From positions 15,071-79,070 of the forward strand of contig JAZNBV010000060.1 of NCBI GenBank assembly GCA_045587205.1: DNA of 64,000 bases. Reading direction: 5' to 3'. This document shows, one piece after another, positions 1-8,600 of this stretch (positions are counted from its first letter, which is position 1; the number at the start of each line of letters is the position of its first letter). A program made the position numbers and the translations under genes. The notes under the pieces are model-generated. The model made no database searches. It was not told the origin of the DNA and saw only the letters and a list, made by a program, of their open reading frames with translations. The stretch comes from SIG78 sp045587205. GTDB lineage: Bacteria; Verrucomicrobiota; Lentisphaeria; Victivallales; Victivallaceae.

Positions 1-175
1 CTTTCAATGTCACACGCACTGCCGTATAATTGCGGTTGCGGTGCTGACCGCCGGGACCGCTGCCGGTAAAAACATCGATACGGCAGCAGTCGGCGAGATC
101 CCGGTCAGATAACTGCAACAGAACATCGCGGTCAAGATTTTTTGCATTTTCAGGCGTTACTTCAGAAAAAAACAT
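1..175 (-). CDS. Peptide chain release factor-like protein (GGQ domain), 5' part only
   Basis: The reading frame begins at the ATG at 175 and runs off the left edge, so only the first 58 residues are visible. Residues 38-46 read GSGPGGQHR, the GGQ loop with which class I release factors and ArfB-like rescue factors trigger peptidyl-tRNA hydrolysis in the ribosomal A/P site. The GGQ lies only about 42 residues from the N terminus, so the protein lacks the long N-terminal codon-recognition domains of RF1/RF2. That fits a short rescue factor or the release-factor-like family rather than PrfA or PrfB. It is transcribed away from ymdB. Which subfamily it belongs to cannot be told without the missing C terminus. 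Confidence 0.8.
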   Translation of the reverse strand, partial: MFFSEVTPENAKNLDRDVLLQLSDRDLADCCRIDVFTGSGPGGQHRNRNYTAVRVTLK

Positions 176-266
176 TGTATTAATCCGGGTTTTGGTTTGT
201 CAAAAGTTAATATAAAGCATATATTAAACTATGCAAGAAATATATTGTTACATCAAGTGAGGATTT

Positions 267-1052
267 ATGAATATTCTTTTTATCGGCGACATTGTCGGAC
301 ACAGCGGCAGAACCGCAGTGCAGAAACTGGTTCCTGAATTACGCAGAGAATACAACCTTTCAATGGTCATAGCCAATGCGGAAAATTGTGCCGCCGGAGC
401 CGGAATTACCGGCAGCTGCCTCAAAGATTTGCGTAAATATGTTGATTTTTTCACCGCCGGCGATCACGTTTGGGATCAGAAAGAATTTGAAAAAGAGATC
501 AACGGCATACACGATATTGTCCGCCCCGCCAATTTGAGCAATCTCCAGCCGGGTGCAGGTATGAAAATCGTACGCAACCCGGTTGCCGGAGAAATTGCCG
601 TGATCGCTCTGCAGGGCAAAGTATTTATGCGCGACAGCGCCTATTGCCCGTTTGAAACCGTTGAACGGCTGCTTTCGGAAATTCCCGGCAATGTTAAAAC
701 TGTTTTTGTCGATTTCCACGCCGAAGCCACCAGCGAAAAAATTGCTATGGGTTATTTTCTTGACGGCAAAGTCACCGCCGTTATCGGTACACATACCCAC
801 GTTCAGACCAACGATGCAAAAATCCTTGCCAACGGTACAGCGTATCTTACCGATGTTGGTATGGTCGGCGCCGAATACAGCGTTCTGGGCAGAACTGTCG
901 AAGAGGTCGTTAAAAAATTCCGCACCGGTATGCCGCGCAGGCTGCCGGTTGCCGAAGGAGTCATACGGTTGGACGGATGTGTTGTAAATTATGACCACAT
1001 CACCGGAAAAGCACGCAGCATTGAACTTGTTTCACGGAGTGTGGAAGTATAA
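267..1052 (+). CDS. ymdB: YmdB-family metallophosphoesterase
   Basis: The 261-residue protein matches the YmdB family throughout (family members are about 260-265 residues), which comprises dinuclear-metal phosphodiesterases acting on 2',3'-cyclic nucleotides and affecting RNA turnover. Visible ligands are D8 (FIGDIVG), E39/N40 (NAEN), H151 (DFHAEATSEK) and H176/H178 (GTHTHVQT). One family-invariant residue differs: the usual GNHxWD is GDHVWD here, so the metal-bridging Asn is Asp66. The ATG at 267 directly precedes the conserved NILFIGD strand. The gene ends 3 bases before the permease gene, so the two are probably co-transcribed. It is probably cytoplasmic. The effect of the Asp substitution on activity is unknown. 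Confidence 0.9.
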   Translation: MNILFIGDIVGHSGRTAVQKLVPELRREYNLSMVIANAENCAAGAGITGSCLKDLRKYVDFFTAGDHVWDQKEFEKEINGIHDIVRPANLSNLQPGAGMKIVRNPVAGEIAVIALQGKVFMRDSAYCPFETVERLLSEIPGNVKTVFVDFHAEATSEKIAMGYFLDGKVTAVIGTHTHVQTNDAKILANGTAYLTDVGMVGAEYSVLGRTVEEVVKKFRTGMPRRLPVAEGVIRLDGCVVNYDHITGKARSIELVSRSVEV

Positions 1053-1055
1053 AGT

Positions 1056-2063
1056 ATGCTCAATTATCTGGTAAGACGGCTTATATTGTGCGTAATCACT
1101 CTGCTGGTGATTATGCTTGCAAGTTATGTTATGCTGCGTCTTGCCCCCGGTGATCCCACCCGCAGCAGCTTTATGGACAACAGTTCTGTTGGCGTATCCA
1201 GTTCCGATAAAAACGATCTGGCAAAAAACGAAGCACTGCAGAAAAAACTCAAGCTCGATAAATCCATTATGCAGGGTTTTTCCGAATGGCTGGGCGATAT
1301 TGTGCTGCACGGAAATTTCGGTACTTCCGCTACTGTGGAACCCGGCAGACCGGTGCTGGAAATGATCTCTGAAAGATTGCCGGTAACGATCAAACTGAAT
1401 CTGCTTGCCATAAGTTTTGCATACATTATGGCGATCGTTATCGGGGTTTATTCAGCAAAATATGCCGGAACTGCTTTTGACCGCGGATCAACTTTTATAC
1501 TTTTTATGCTGTACAGTTTGCCGGTTATGTGGGTGGCGCTGCTTTTGCAGACCATTTTCTGCGACGGAGGCTTTTTTGAGATTTTTCCCCTGCGCGGAAT
1601 TTATACGCCGGAACCGGAAATTGGTACTTTCAAGCTGATCGCTATGGAAATCTACACATTTACACTGCCGGCAATATCCCTGGCCTACGGATCAATGGCA
1701 GGCATTGCCAGATACACCAGAAGCAATATGCTTGATGTACTCGGCAATGACTTTATCCGTACTGCGCGGGCCAAAGGTGTGCCGGAACAGAGTGTGATTT
1801 GGAAACACGCTTTCCGAAATACACTCATAACGCTCATAACACTCTTTGCCGGTCTGCTGCCGTCGCTGGTGGCAGGAAGCATAATTGTTGAGCATATATT
1901 CAATATCCCCGGTATGGGGACACTTTCGCTGTTGGCGCTTTCCAGCCGCGATTATCCTTTACAGATGGTGCTTTTCACCTTTTCGGGAATACTTACGCTT
2001 ATAAGCATTCTGCTTGCCGATTTACTCTACACCATAGCCGATCCCAGAGTAAAACTGGTGTAA
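1056..2063 (+). CDS. DppB/OppB-type ABC transporter permease (orphan)
   Basis: This 335-residue polytopic membrane protein begins with the typical DppB/OppB start MLNYLVRRLI and has LAPGDPTR after the first membrane helix. The EAA loop contains RTARAKGVPEQ near residue 238, where the ATPase docks, and the C terminus ends in the family's YTIADPRVKL. Such permeases form heterodimers with a DppC-type partner to import peptides or similar solutes. Here no DppC, ATPase or binding protein follows; a 412-base gene-free stretch and an unrelated regulator come next. The start is 3 bases after ymdB. Partners must be encoded elsewhere, or the gene is a remnant; the frame itself is intact. Confidence 0.85.
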   Translation: MLNYLVRRLILCVITLLVIMLASYVMLRLAPGDPTRSSFMDNSSVGVSSSDKNDLAKNEALQKKLKLDKSIMQGFSEWLGDIVLHGNFGTSATVEPGRPVLEMISERLPVTIKLNLLAISFAYIMAIVIGVYSAKYAGTAFDRGSTFILFMLYSLPVMWVALLLQTIFCDGGFFEIFPLRGIYTPEPEIGTFKLIAMEIYTFTLPAISLAYGSMAGIARYTRSNMLDVLGNDFIRTARAKGVPEQSVIWKHAFRNTLITLITLFAGLLPSLVAGSIIVEHIFNIPGMGTLSLLALSSRDYPLQMVLFTFSGILTLISILLADLLYTIADPRVKLV

Positions 2064-2475
2064 CAGACGGACTCTGTAAAAAGTGTGCAAATCAGTTGGG
2101 TTATCAATCGATATATCTGTAACCGGAATTGGCTTTGTGTTGTCTATAATAAATAAATAATTTATATACTATTATATAAATCTTATTATTATTATACCCT
2201 GTAAATTGTGTTAATAACTGTTTTTTCAAGCTCAAAAACAGCACTTTCAAATTGTGAGCAATTCTGTGCAGAATCTGACAACAACTTTTTCAACGGAAAT
2301 TGCCAACAGTATTCCAACAATATTCCAACAACTTTTCAACAGGCTTATTAACAGTGTTTGTGTCCTGTTATGTCCTGCATTTTTTTGAAAAAAACAGTTT
2401 TTCAGGTTGACATTTTTTCAAATCAATATACATTAACAGTGTTTTCCGGTTTTTTCAAATAATTTTCAGAAAAAT
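2064..2475 (+). other. AT-rich gene-free region upstream of the GntR-type regulator
   Basis: No credible reading frame lies here. The stretch is rich in CAACA/TTCAACA words around 2280-2345. It carries a perfect 13-base direct repeat, ATTAACAGTGTTT, at 2347-2359 and 2432-2444, spaced 85 bases apart (about eight helical turns). The second copy lies over the predicted -10 end of the regulator promoter. This looks like a control region, possibly with autoregulatory operators. No tRNA, riboswitch or clear terminator was found. Confidence 0.5.
2407..2434 (+). promoter_or_regulatory. Predicted promoter of the GntR-type regulator
   Basis: A perfect TTGACA at 2407-2412 is followed after 16 bases by TACATT at 2429-2434, one base from the TATATT -10 that recurs in this window. 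The ATG at 2476 lies about 42 bases downstream. The direct repeat at 2432-2444 overlaps its end. Confidence 0.5.
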
Positions 2476-3462
2476 ATGTTTACTGCCCGTTATCAGGAAA
2501 TACTCAATATCTTGCGCCAACGCATTGAGTCAGGTTTTTACACTGACCGTATGCCGCCGGTGCGTGCGCTCTGCAGTGAATTCAAAGTATGCAAATCCAC
2601 CATCAGCAAGGTTTTTGAAAAACTTGCCTATTCGGGTATGATCCGCACCACCCGCAGCGGAACTTTTATCTGTGGCGGCAGCGAAAACAAAAGTGTTGCC
2701 CAGCGCGGCGGGATCGTCGGCATTGTAACCGGCAAACTCACTGCCAGATACCGCGAAAAAGATGACCTTTTCCTCAACAGTATAAAAGAAAATCTTGCCG
2801 TACATAACTTTTCCAGCGTTTTGATCGAAGTAGCCGATGACGACTGGCACAATCAGGATTTCTGGCACCGTTTTGATCTGGATGGATTCATTTTTATTTA
2901 CAGCAGTTTTTACCGTATTATGGAGCATAAAATAACTTTTTGCGCCAAACCGCGGGTGATCGGCAACTGGCTACCGGATGAGATCGAAGAGTATTTTGTT
3001 GACTTCGGACCGCTGGCATATAATGTTGACAGTATGCTTGAAGGACTGATTGCCCGCGGATTCAAACGCATAGCTCTGGCAGTGAATGTGCCGTCAAATC
3101 TTACTGAACAGGTTTTCAACCGCTGGCGCAAAGTTATGCGTAAATATAAATTGTACAATTACAACAGCGCTCTGGAAGATTTCCGCTACAATAAAGATAT
3201 TGCACTGCGCTGGTGCAGCAGCTCAGTGCCGCCGGAAGTGGTTTTGTGCATAAATGTGCATTTTGAAAAACTTGTAAAAGATATGAATGATTGCCCGGTG
3301 ACGCTGAAAATATTCAATGTCCAGATAAAGACCGAAGGCTATAAACATCTGGCGGAAGTGCTGGTAAAAACCTTTGTTGCAGTATTCAACGGGCGCAAAA
3401 ATGTGGCAAAACGCAACCTGATCGGCGAGTATGAATTGAATATATACGATCAGAATAAATAA
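2476..3462 (+). CDS. GntR-type winged-helix transcriptional regulator
   Basis: Residues 1-70 form a GntR-type winged helix: MFTARYQEILNILRQRIESG, then PPVRALCSEFKVCKSTISK as the recognition helix region and GMIRTTRSGTFI as the wing. The remaining 260 residues lack an FCD or UTRA signature and are of the size of a periplasmic-binding-protein-like sensor (LacI-like); strands such as GGIVGIVTG and DGFIFIY fit that loosely. The expected role is a ligand-controlled DNA-binding protein, often of sugar genes in related bacteria. The gene stands alone with its own promoter and a repeat-bearing leader, suggesting autoregulation. Neighbours do not reveal the ligand. Confidence 0.75.
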   Translation: MFTARYQEILNILRQRIESGFYTDRMPPVRALCSEFKVCKSTISKVFEKLAYSGMIRTTRSGTFICGGSENKSVAQRGGIVGIVTGKLTARYREKDDLFLNSIKENLAVHNFSSVLIEVADDDWHNQDFWHRFDLDGFIFIYSSFYRIMEHKITFCAKPRVIGNWLPDEIEEYFVDFGPLAYNVDSMLEGLIARGFKRIALAVNVPSNLTEQVFNRWRKVMRKYKLYNYNSALEDFRYNKDIALRWCSSSVPPEVVLCINVHFEKLVKDMNDCPVTLKIFNVQIKTEGYKHLAEVLVKTFVAVFNGRKNVAKRNLIGEYELNIYDQNK

Positions 3463-3518
3463 GTATTTATCAAACAGATGATTTTTATCTGATTTTATAC
3501 TTAAAAAACGGTTCTGTG

Positions 3519-3548
3519 TTGACATAAGCCTTGTATTTACCGGATACT
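3519..3548 (+). promoter_or_regulatory. Predicted promoter of the exonuclease gene
   Basis: TTGACA at 3519-3524 is followed after 18 bases by GATACT at 3543-3548. An AGGAG ribosome-binding site lies at about 3577-3581, ahead of the ATG at 3594. Confidence 0.5.
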
Positions 3549-3593
3549 GTTGTATAGTATTCCCGAAGTAAATAAAAGGAGATAATATTTTTT

Positions 3594-4679
3594 ATGAAAA
3601 ATGAGAAACCGGCAATTTTAATTGATGCGTATTCGCAGATCTTCCGCGTGTTCTACGCGATCGGTAATTTGAGCCGACGCGACGGATTCCCGACTAATGC
3701 ATTGTTTGGGTTTGCGCGTATGCTTCTGCAGCTGGAAAAAGAGTTTTCACCGTCCTGCGGAGCAATGTTTTTTGATTGCGGAAAACCGGAATTCCGGTTG
3801 GAACTTTCCAGAGAGTACAAGTCCAACCGGCCGCCGATGCCGGAAAATCTGAAAAAACAGATGCCGCTTTTGCGCGAATTGGCAGAACTTTTCGGATGGC
3901 AGGTTTGCCAGTGCAGCAATTACGAAGCCGACGACCTGATCGGTGCGGCAGTAAAAAGCGATATGTCAAAAAGTTTTGCGGTGCTTTCTTCAGATAAAGA
4001 TCTTTCGCAATTGATTGATAACCACGCATTTATGCTGATACCCGCCCGCAGCGGCGGCGGATTTGAAAAGCGCGGGTTTGAAGAAGTCGTAAGCAAATTC
4101 GGTGTGGAGCCGGAGCAGATAATCGACTATCTGTCACTGCTCGGCGACAGTTCCGACGCAATTGACGGAGTGCCTAAAATCGGGCCCAAGACTGCAGCGG
4201 CAATCTTGAATGAATGCGGTTCACTGGATAAGTTTTTTGATGATCCGGAACTTTTGAAGAACGCTAAACAGCGCGAAAAACTTCTGGAATCTGCTGAACT
4301 TATCAAACGCAATCAGAAATTGGTTGCACTGCGTACCGACTGGCCGGAATCAGAAGTCGGTAATGTGGAAACAGTTCTGGAAAAACAGCCGCCGCAATGG
4401 GAAAAAATTGCCCGCTTCGCAATGGAGTACGAACTTAAGTCGATTCTTAAAGATTTGCCGGTGGATATTGATAAAGTGACGGCTGAAATGACGGAAAAAG
4501 TGACGGAAAAATCGGCAGTTTGTACAGAAAAGACGGAAGAAATTACGGAAAAAGTGACGGATAAAAAAATTGTTTATGTGGATGGCGATCTTTTTGAGTG
4601 GGCGGCAGAGCAGAATAAAGCTGCTGCTGATCAGAAAGAAAATAGCGATTCAGCTTCTGAACAGTCCACACTGTTTTAA
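3594..4679 (+). CDS. Stand-alone 5'-3' exonuclease (PolA N-domain/FEN-like)
   Basis: The protein has the PIN-like and helix-hairpin-helix domains of the 5' nuclease part of DNA polymerase I. Metal-binding acidic residues appear at D11 (ILIDAYSQ), in NYEADDLIG and in SSDKDLSQL, with GVPKIGPKTAAAIL as the DNA-binding hairpin near residue 195. Such enzymes remove RNA primers and 5' flaps. No polymerase domain follows. The last 70 residues instead form an acidic, lysine-rich tail with a recurring T-E-K motif (TEKVTEK, TEKTEEITEK) encoded by near-repeats of GTGACGGAAAAA. A good promoter and AGGAG site precede it, and an AraC gene follows after 17 bases. The nuclease call is firm; the function of the tail is unknown. 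Confidence 0.85.
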   Translation: MKNEKPAILIDAYSQIFRVFYAIGNLSRRDGFPTNALFGFARMLLQLEKEFSPSCGAMFFDCGKPEFRLELSREYKSNRPPMPENLKKQMPLLRELAELFGWQVCQCSNYEADDLIGAAVKSDMSKSFAVLSSDKDLSQLIDNHAFMLIPARSGGGFEKRGFEEVVSKFGVEPEQIIDYLSLLGDSSDAIDGVPKIGPKTAAAILNECGSLDKFFDDPELLKNAKQREKLLESAELIKRNQKLVALRTDWPESEVGNVETVLEKQPPQWEKIARFAMEYELKSILKDLPVDIDKVTAEMTEKVTEKSAVCTEKTEEITEKVTDKKIVYVDGDLFEWAAEQNKAAADQKENSDSASEQSTLF

Positions 4680-4696
4680 TTTAAGGAGTTAAACTT

Positions 4697-5602
4697 ATGC
4701 CTGATTTGAGTTCGATAGCATTGGAAAAGCAGAAACACCCTACACTTTCTGCCGAAAGCCCATTCAATATCGACTTTATGTATGTCAAAAAGCCGAGTGA
4801 AAAATATTCCGGAGATATACATTATGCTCTGCAGTTGGGCATTTGTTTAACTGGCGGTGTGGAAGTACTTTATGACAATTTTTCCAGAGTTTTCACCCCC
4901 GGCGAATGCTGGTGGACAATGTGCTGGGAGCCGCACGCCTGCCGGGGTACGGAAAAACGCTCCTTTGCCGTGGCGGTGAATCTGGAAATGAATTCACTCG
5001 GCTCGGTCGATCCCTTCGGCGGCTGCCACTGGCTTTTGCCGTTTACCCTGCCGCCGGAAGAGCGCTACATACCAACTTCTGAAAGTGAAAAAGCCAAATT
5101 TCTGGAAGCCGGCAAAAAACTTTTTCACTGGAACCACCGCCGTGGTGCCTACTGGCAGCAGAAAAGCTGGCTCCTTATCAACGATCTGCTGCTTACGGCA
5201 ATGAGCAGACTCAACCGTATCCAGCCCTCTATTGCCGAACAGGCAGTTGCCGCCAGCGACCGTTTTGCCAGGCTGCGTCCGGCAATCGAACTGGCGCGTT
5301 CCAACGGTACTGAACCGGTGACATTGGCAAAGGCAGCCAAGGCGTGTTCTTTGAGTTCCAGCCGTTTCAGCGAACTTTTCCGGGAAGCGCTGGGCAGCAG
5401 TTACGGTCAGTTTGCCGCGCGTGCCAGGATAAGTCAGGCAGCGCGCGACATAGCCACATCGAATATGGCTGTGGAGGAGATTGCCGCCAAGTGGGGATTT
5501 TTTGACAGCAGCCACTTCTGCCACGCATTCAAAAAAATCTACCAGTGTTCGCCTTCGGAATTCCGTCGGCGGCGCAACGAAAATGAGAGTACGGTTCTGT
5601 AA
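4697..5602 (+). CDS. AraC-family transcriptional regulator
   Basis: The 301-residue protein has a cupin-like sensor domain (about residues 30-110, with LTGGVEVLYDN and FTPGECWWT) and two C-terminal helix-turn-helix units. The first lies around TLAKAAKACSLSSSRFSELF; the second is AVEEIAAKWGFFDSSHFCHA followed by the family ending KKIYQCSPSEFRRRR. Such proteins usually activate sugar-utilisation genes. An AAGGAG site precedes the ATG. Its neighbours are a nuclease and an RNA helicase with 2-17 base gaps, so its targets are probably elsewhere and no ligand can be named. Confidence 0.85.
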   Translation: MPDLSSIALEKQKHPTLSAESPFNIDFMYVKKPSEKYSGDIHYALQLGICLTGGVEVLYDNFSRVFTPGECWWTMCWEPHACRGTEKRSFAVAVNLEMNSLGSVDPFGGCHWLLPFTLPPEERYIPTSESEKAKFLEAGKKLFHWNHRRGAYWQQKSWLLINDLLLTAMSRLNRIQPSIAEQAVAASDRFARLRPAIELARSNGTEPVTLAKAAKACSLSSSRFSELFREALGSSYGQFAARARISQAARDIATSNMAVEEIAAKWGFFDSSHFCHAFKKIYQCSPSEFRRRRNENESTVL

Positions 5603-5604
5603 AT

Positions 5605-8600
5605 ATGCCGGAACTTTTCAAAGATCTCAAAGAGGCGCGTACCCTGTTTGAGCGCAATCTGCGTTATGCCCGTTTACTTGACAGTGTAAAACTCAAACGC
5701 GAGTGGAACCGGCTTGATCTGCGGGATCTTTCGCCGGAAACCGTGCCGGAAACCGGAGTTGCAATAAGTATAAAACGCCTGCTGGAACGCGCTGAAAAAG
5801 CCGGAGAACGCTCGCTGAAACCGCTGGCGGAAAAGCTTGTTCTTGAATATCCTTCCGACCTGCCGGTAAGTGCGCGTTCGGAAGAGATCGTGGAACTTAT
5901 AAAGCACAATCAGGTGCTGATCGTTGCCGGTGCTACCGGTTCAGGAAAAACCACTCAATTACCGAAAATGGCGCTGGCTGCCGGGTGCGGAAGAATGGGC
6001 AGGATCGGCTGTACCCAGCCGCGGCGGCTGGCGGCATCGTCGCTGGCAAAACGCGCTGCTGAAGAGATGCACGCCGAATTCGGTGCCGGAGTCGGTTACA
6101 AAGTGCGGTTTGAAGATCATACTTCAGAAGATACCGTGGTAAAATTTATGACCGACGGTATATTACTTGCCGAAACCCGCGATGACCCGGATCTTCTGCA
6201 ATACGACTGCATAATGCTTGATGAAGTTCACGAACGCTCGCTCAACATAGATTTTCTGCTGGGTTATCTGAAAAAACTTCTGAAGCGCCGGCGCAACCTC
6301 AAGGTCATAATATCTTCGGCAACCATTGAAACTGAACGGCTGGCGGAATTTTTTGACAACGCGGCATTTGTGGAGATCGAAGGGCGCACATATCCCATTG
6401 AAGACTATTATATGGAGCCATATAAAGATGAGGATTTGAGCGACCATATTGCCCGCGCCGTGGAGTTTATTACTGAACTGGATCCGCGCGGCGATATACT
6501 GGTGTTTCTGCCGGGCGAGCGCGAAATCCGCGATGCAGTTACGCTTTTGACCGGCAGACAGCTGCCGCGTACTGAAATTATGCCGCTTTTCGGCAGATTG
6601 AGTTCGGCTGAACAGAACCGGATCTTTTCGCCGGGGCGGATGCGCAGGATCGTGCTGGCAACCAATGTGGCGGAAACTTCGCTGACTATTCCCGGAATCA
6701 GATATGTTGTTGACAGCGGTCTGGTGCGGCTTTCGCGCTACAATCCGCGCACGCGTATTCAGGAACTGCGTGTGGAATTCATCTCTCAAGCCAGTATGCG
6801 CCAGCGGCGTGGACGCTGCGGCCGTATGGAAGATGGTATATGCGTGCATCTGTACAGTCAGTACGATGCTGAACAGAGCGATCCTTATACCGATCCTGAA
6901 ATCAAACGCTCATCGCTGGCAGGGGTTATACTGCAGATGGCATCGCTCAAACTCGGCAGGATCGATGAATTTCCGCTGGTCGATCCGCCGGCGCCGGCAC
7001 TGATCCGCGACGGCTACCGGACTTTGAGCGATCTCGGCGCCATCGATGAAAATTTGCGTATCACCAAATGCGGCTGGACTTTGAGCACGCTGCCGGTGGA
7101 CCCGCAGCTCGGCAGAATGCTGGAATTTTCCGCACAGAGCAAAGTACTCAAACAGATGCTGGTTGTTGCGGCATTTTTGAGCATACCCGATCCGCGCGAA
7201 CGACCCTTTGAAAAGACGCAGGCGGCGGATACTGCGCACCGGCAGTGGGATTCGGAAAAATCGGACTTTGTTACTGCGCTGAATCTGTTTGAAGAACTTG
7301 AAAAAGTTTATAATGAGCGTTCCAGCAATGCTGCTTTGCGCCGTTTTGCACAGAAAAATTTTCTGAATTACCGCCGCTTGCGCGAATGGCGAAATCTGGT
7401 GGAAGATCTGCAGGAAAGTGCTATTGAACACTCCTGGGAAAATGCTTTGAGCAATTCACCGCTGCTTGAGTTTGATTACGATGCACTGCACAAAGCTCTG
7501 CTGGCAGGTCTGCCGCGCCAGCTGGGGTGTTTTGACCGCGAACAGAAAAACTTTTTTGATATGTCCGGCAAACGCTTCAAGATTTTTCCCGGCTCGGCGC
7601 TTGCCAGACGCAAAAGCAATCCGCAGTGGCTCTTGAGTTTTGCGCTGGTGGAAACCAGCCAGGTCTATGCCAGGAATTGTGCCGAAGCACGCCCCGAATG
7701 GCTTATGAGCGTAGCGCCGCAGCTCTGCACGCCGGTGTACGATCAGGCGCATTATTCTCCGCAGTCGGGTTTTGTCAGCGCCCGCGAACGCGTTACTTGC
7801 GGCAGATTGCTTATCCACCCCGGCAGACAGCGGCAGTACGGACCGGTGAACCCGCCGGAAGCGCGCCGGATTTTTATCAAAGATGCGCTGGTTGCCGGCA
7901 ATATTGATGAGCATCAGGTGCGTGACATACCCTGGCTGCGCGATTATTTGCAGAAGGCGCGGCAGGTACGCAAGCTGGAACTGAAAACGCGCCGGCTGGA
8001 AATGATCTTCAACGAAGATGAACTTACGGAGTTTTTTGATAAAACCCTGCCTGAAAATTTCTATTCTATGCAGGAAGTAAAAAACCACTGGAAACGGTTC
8101 AAGCGCAACTTCCGCGTACCGGAAAATGTTTTGTATCAGGCTGATATGCTTGGTGATTCTCCGGAGCAGGATTATCCTGATGAGTTGACTTTCTGCGATG
8201 TGAAGTTTCCTCTGGAATACAATTTTGATCCCGGCGAAGAACGCGACGGCATAACTCTGATTGCCGATGAAGAGAGCGTAAAACTGCTTCCGCATTGGGC
8301 GCTTGACGCGCTGGTGCCGGGTTTTCTGGGCGAAAAACTGGAGTTTTATCTGCGCAGTCTGCCCAAGCGCGACCGTCAGCAGCTGGCTCCGGTAAGCAGT
8401 TTCATCAAAGATTTTACCGACCGCTGGCGCGATGGAAAAATTTTCAACGATCAGCCGCTGGCTGAAGCGCTTGCTGCTGAATTGAGCAAAGTTAATGTGA
8501 CAGTCAACAGCAACGCGTTTGATGATGTACCGCTGCCGGAATATCTGAAAATGAAATTGCTGGTACTTGACAGCGAAGGCAACGGCGGAAATTATCTGTA

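Noticed and set aside
2280..2350. Possible DnaA boxes or replication origin in the CAACA-rich stretch
   Set aside because: No sequence matches TTATCCACA well and no dnaA, dnaN or gidA gene is near.
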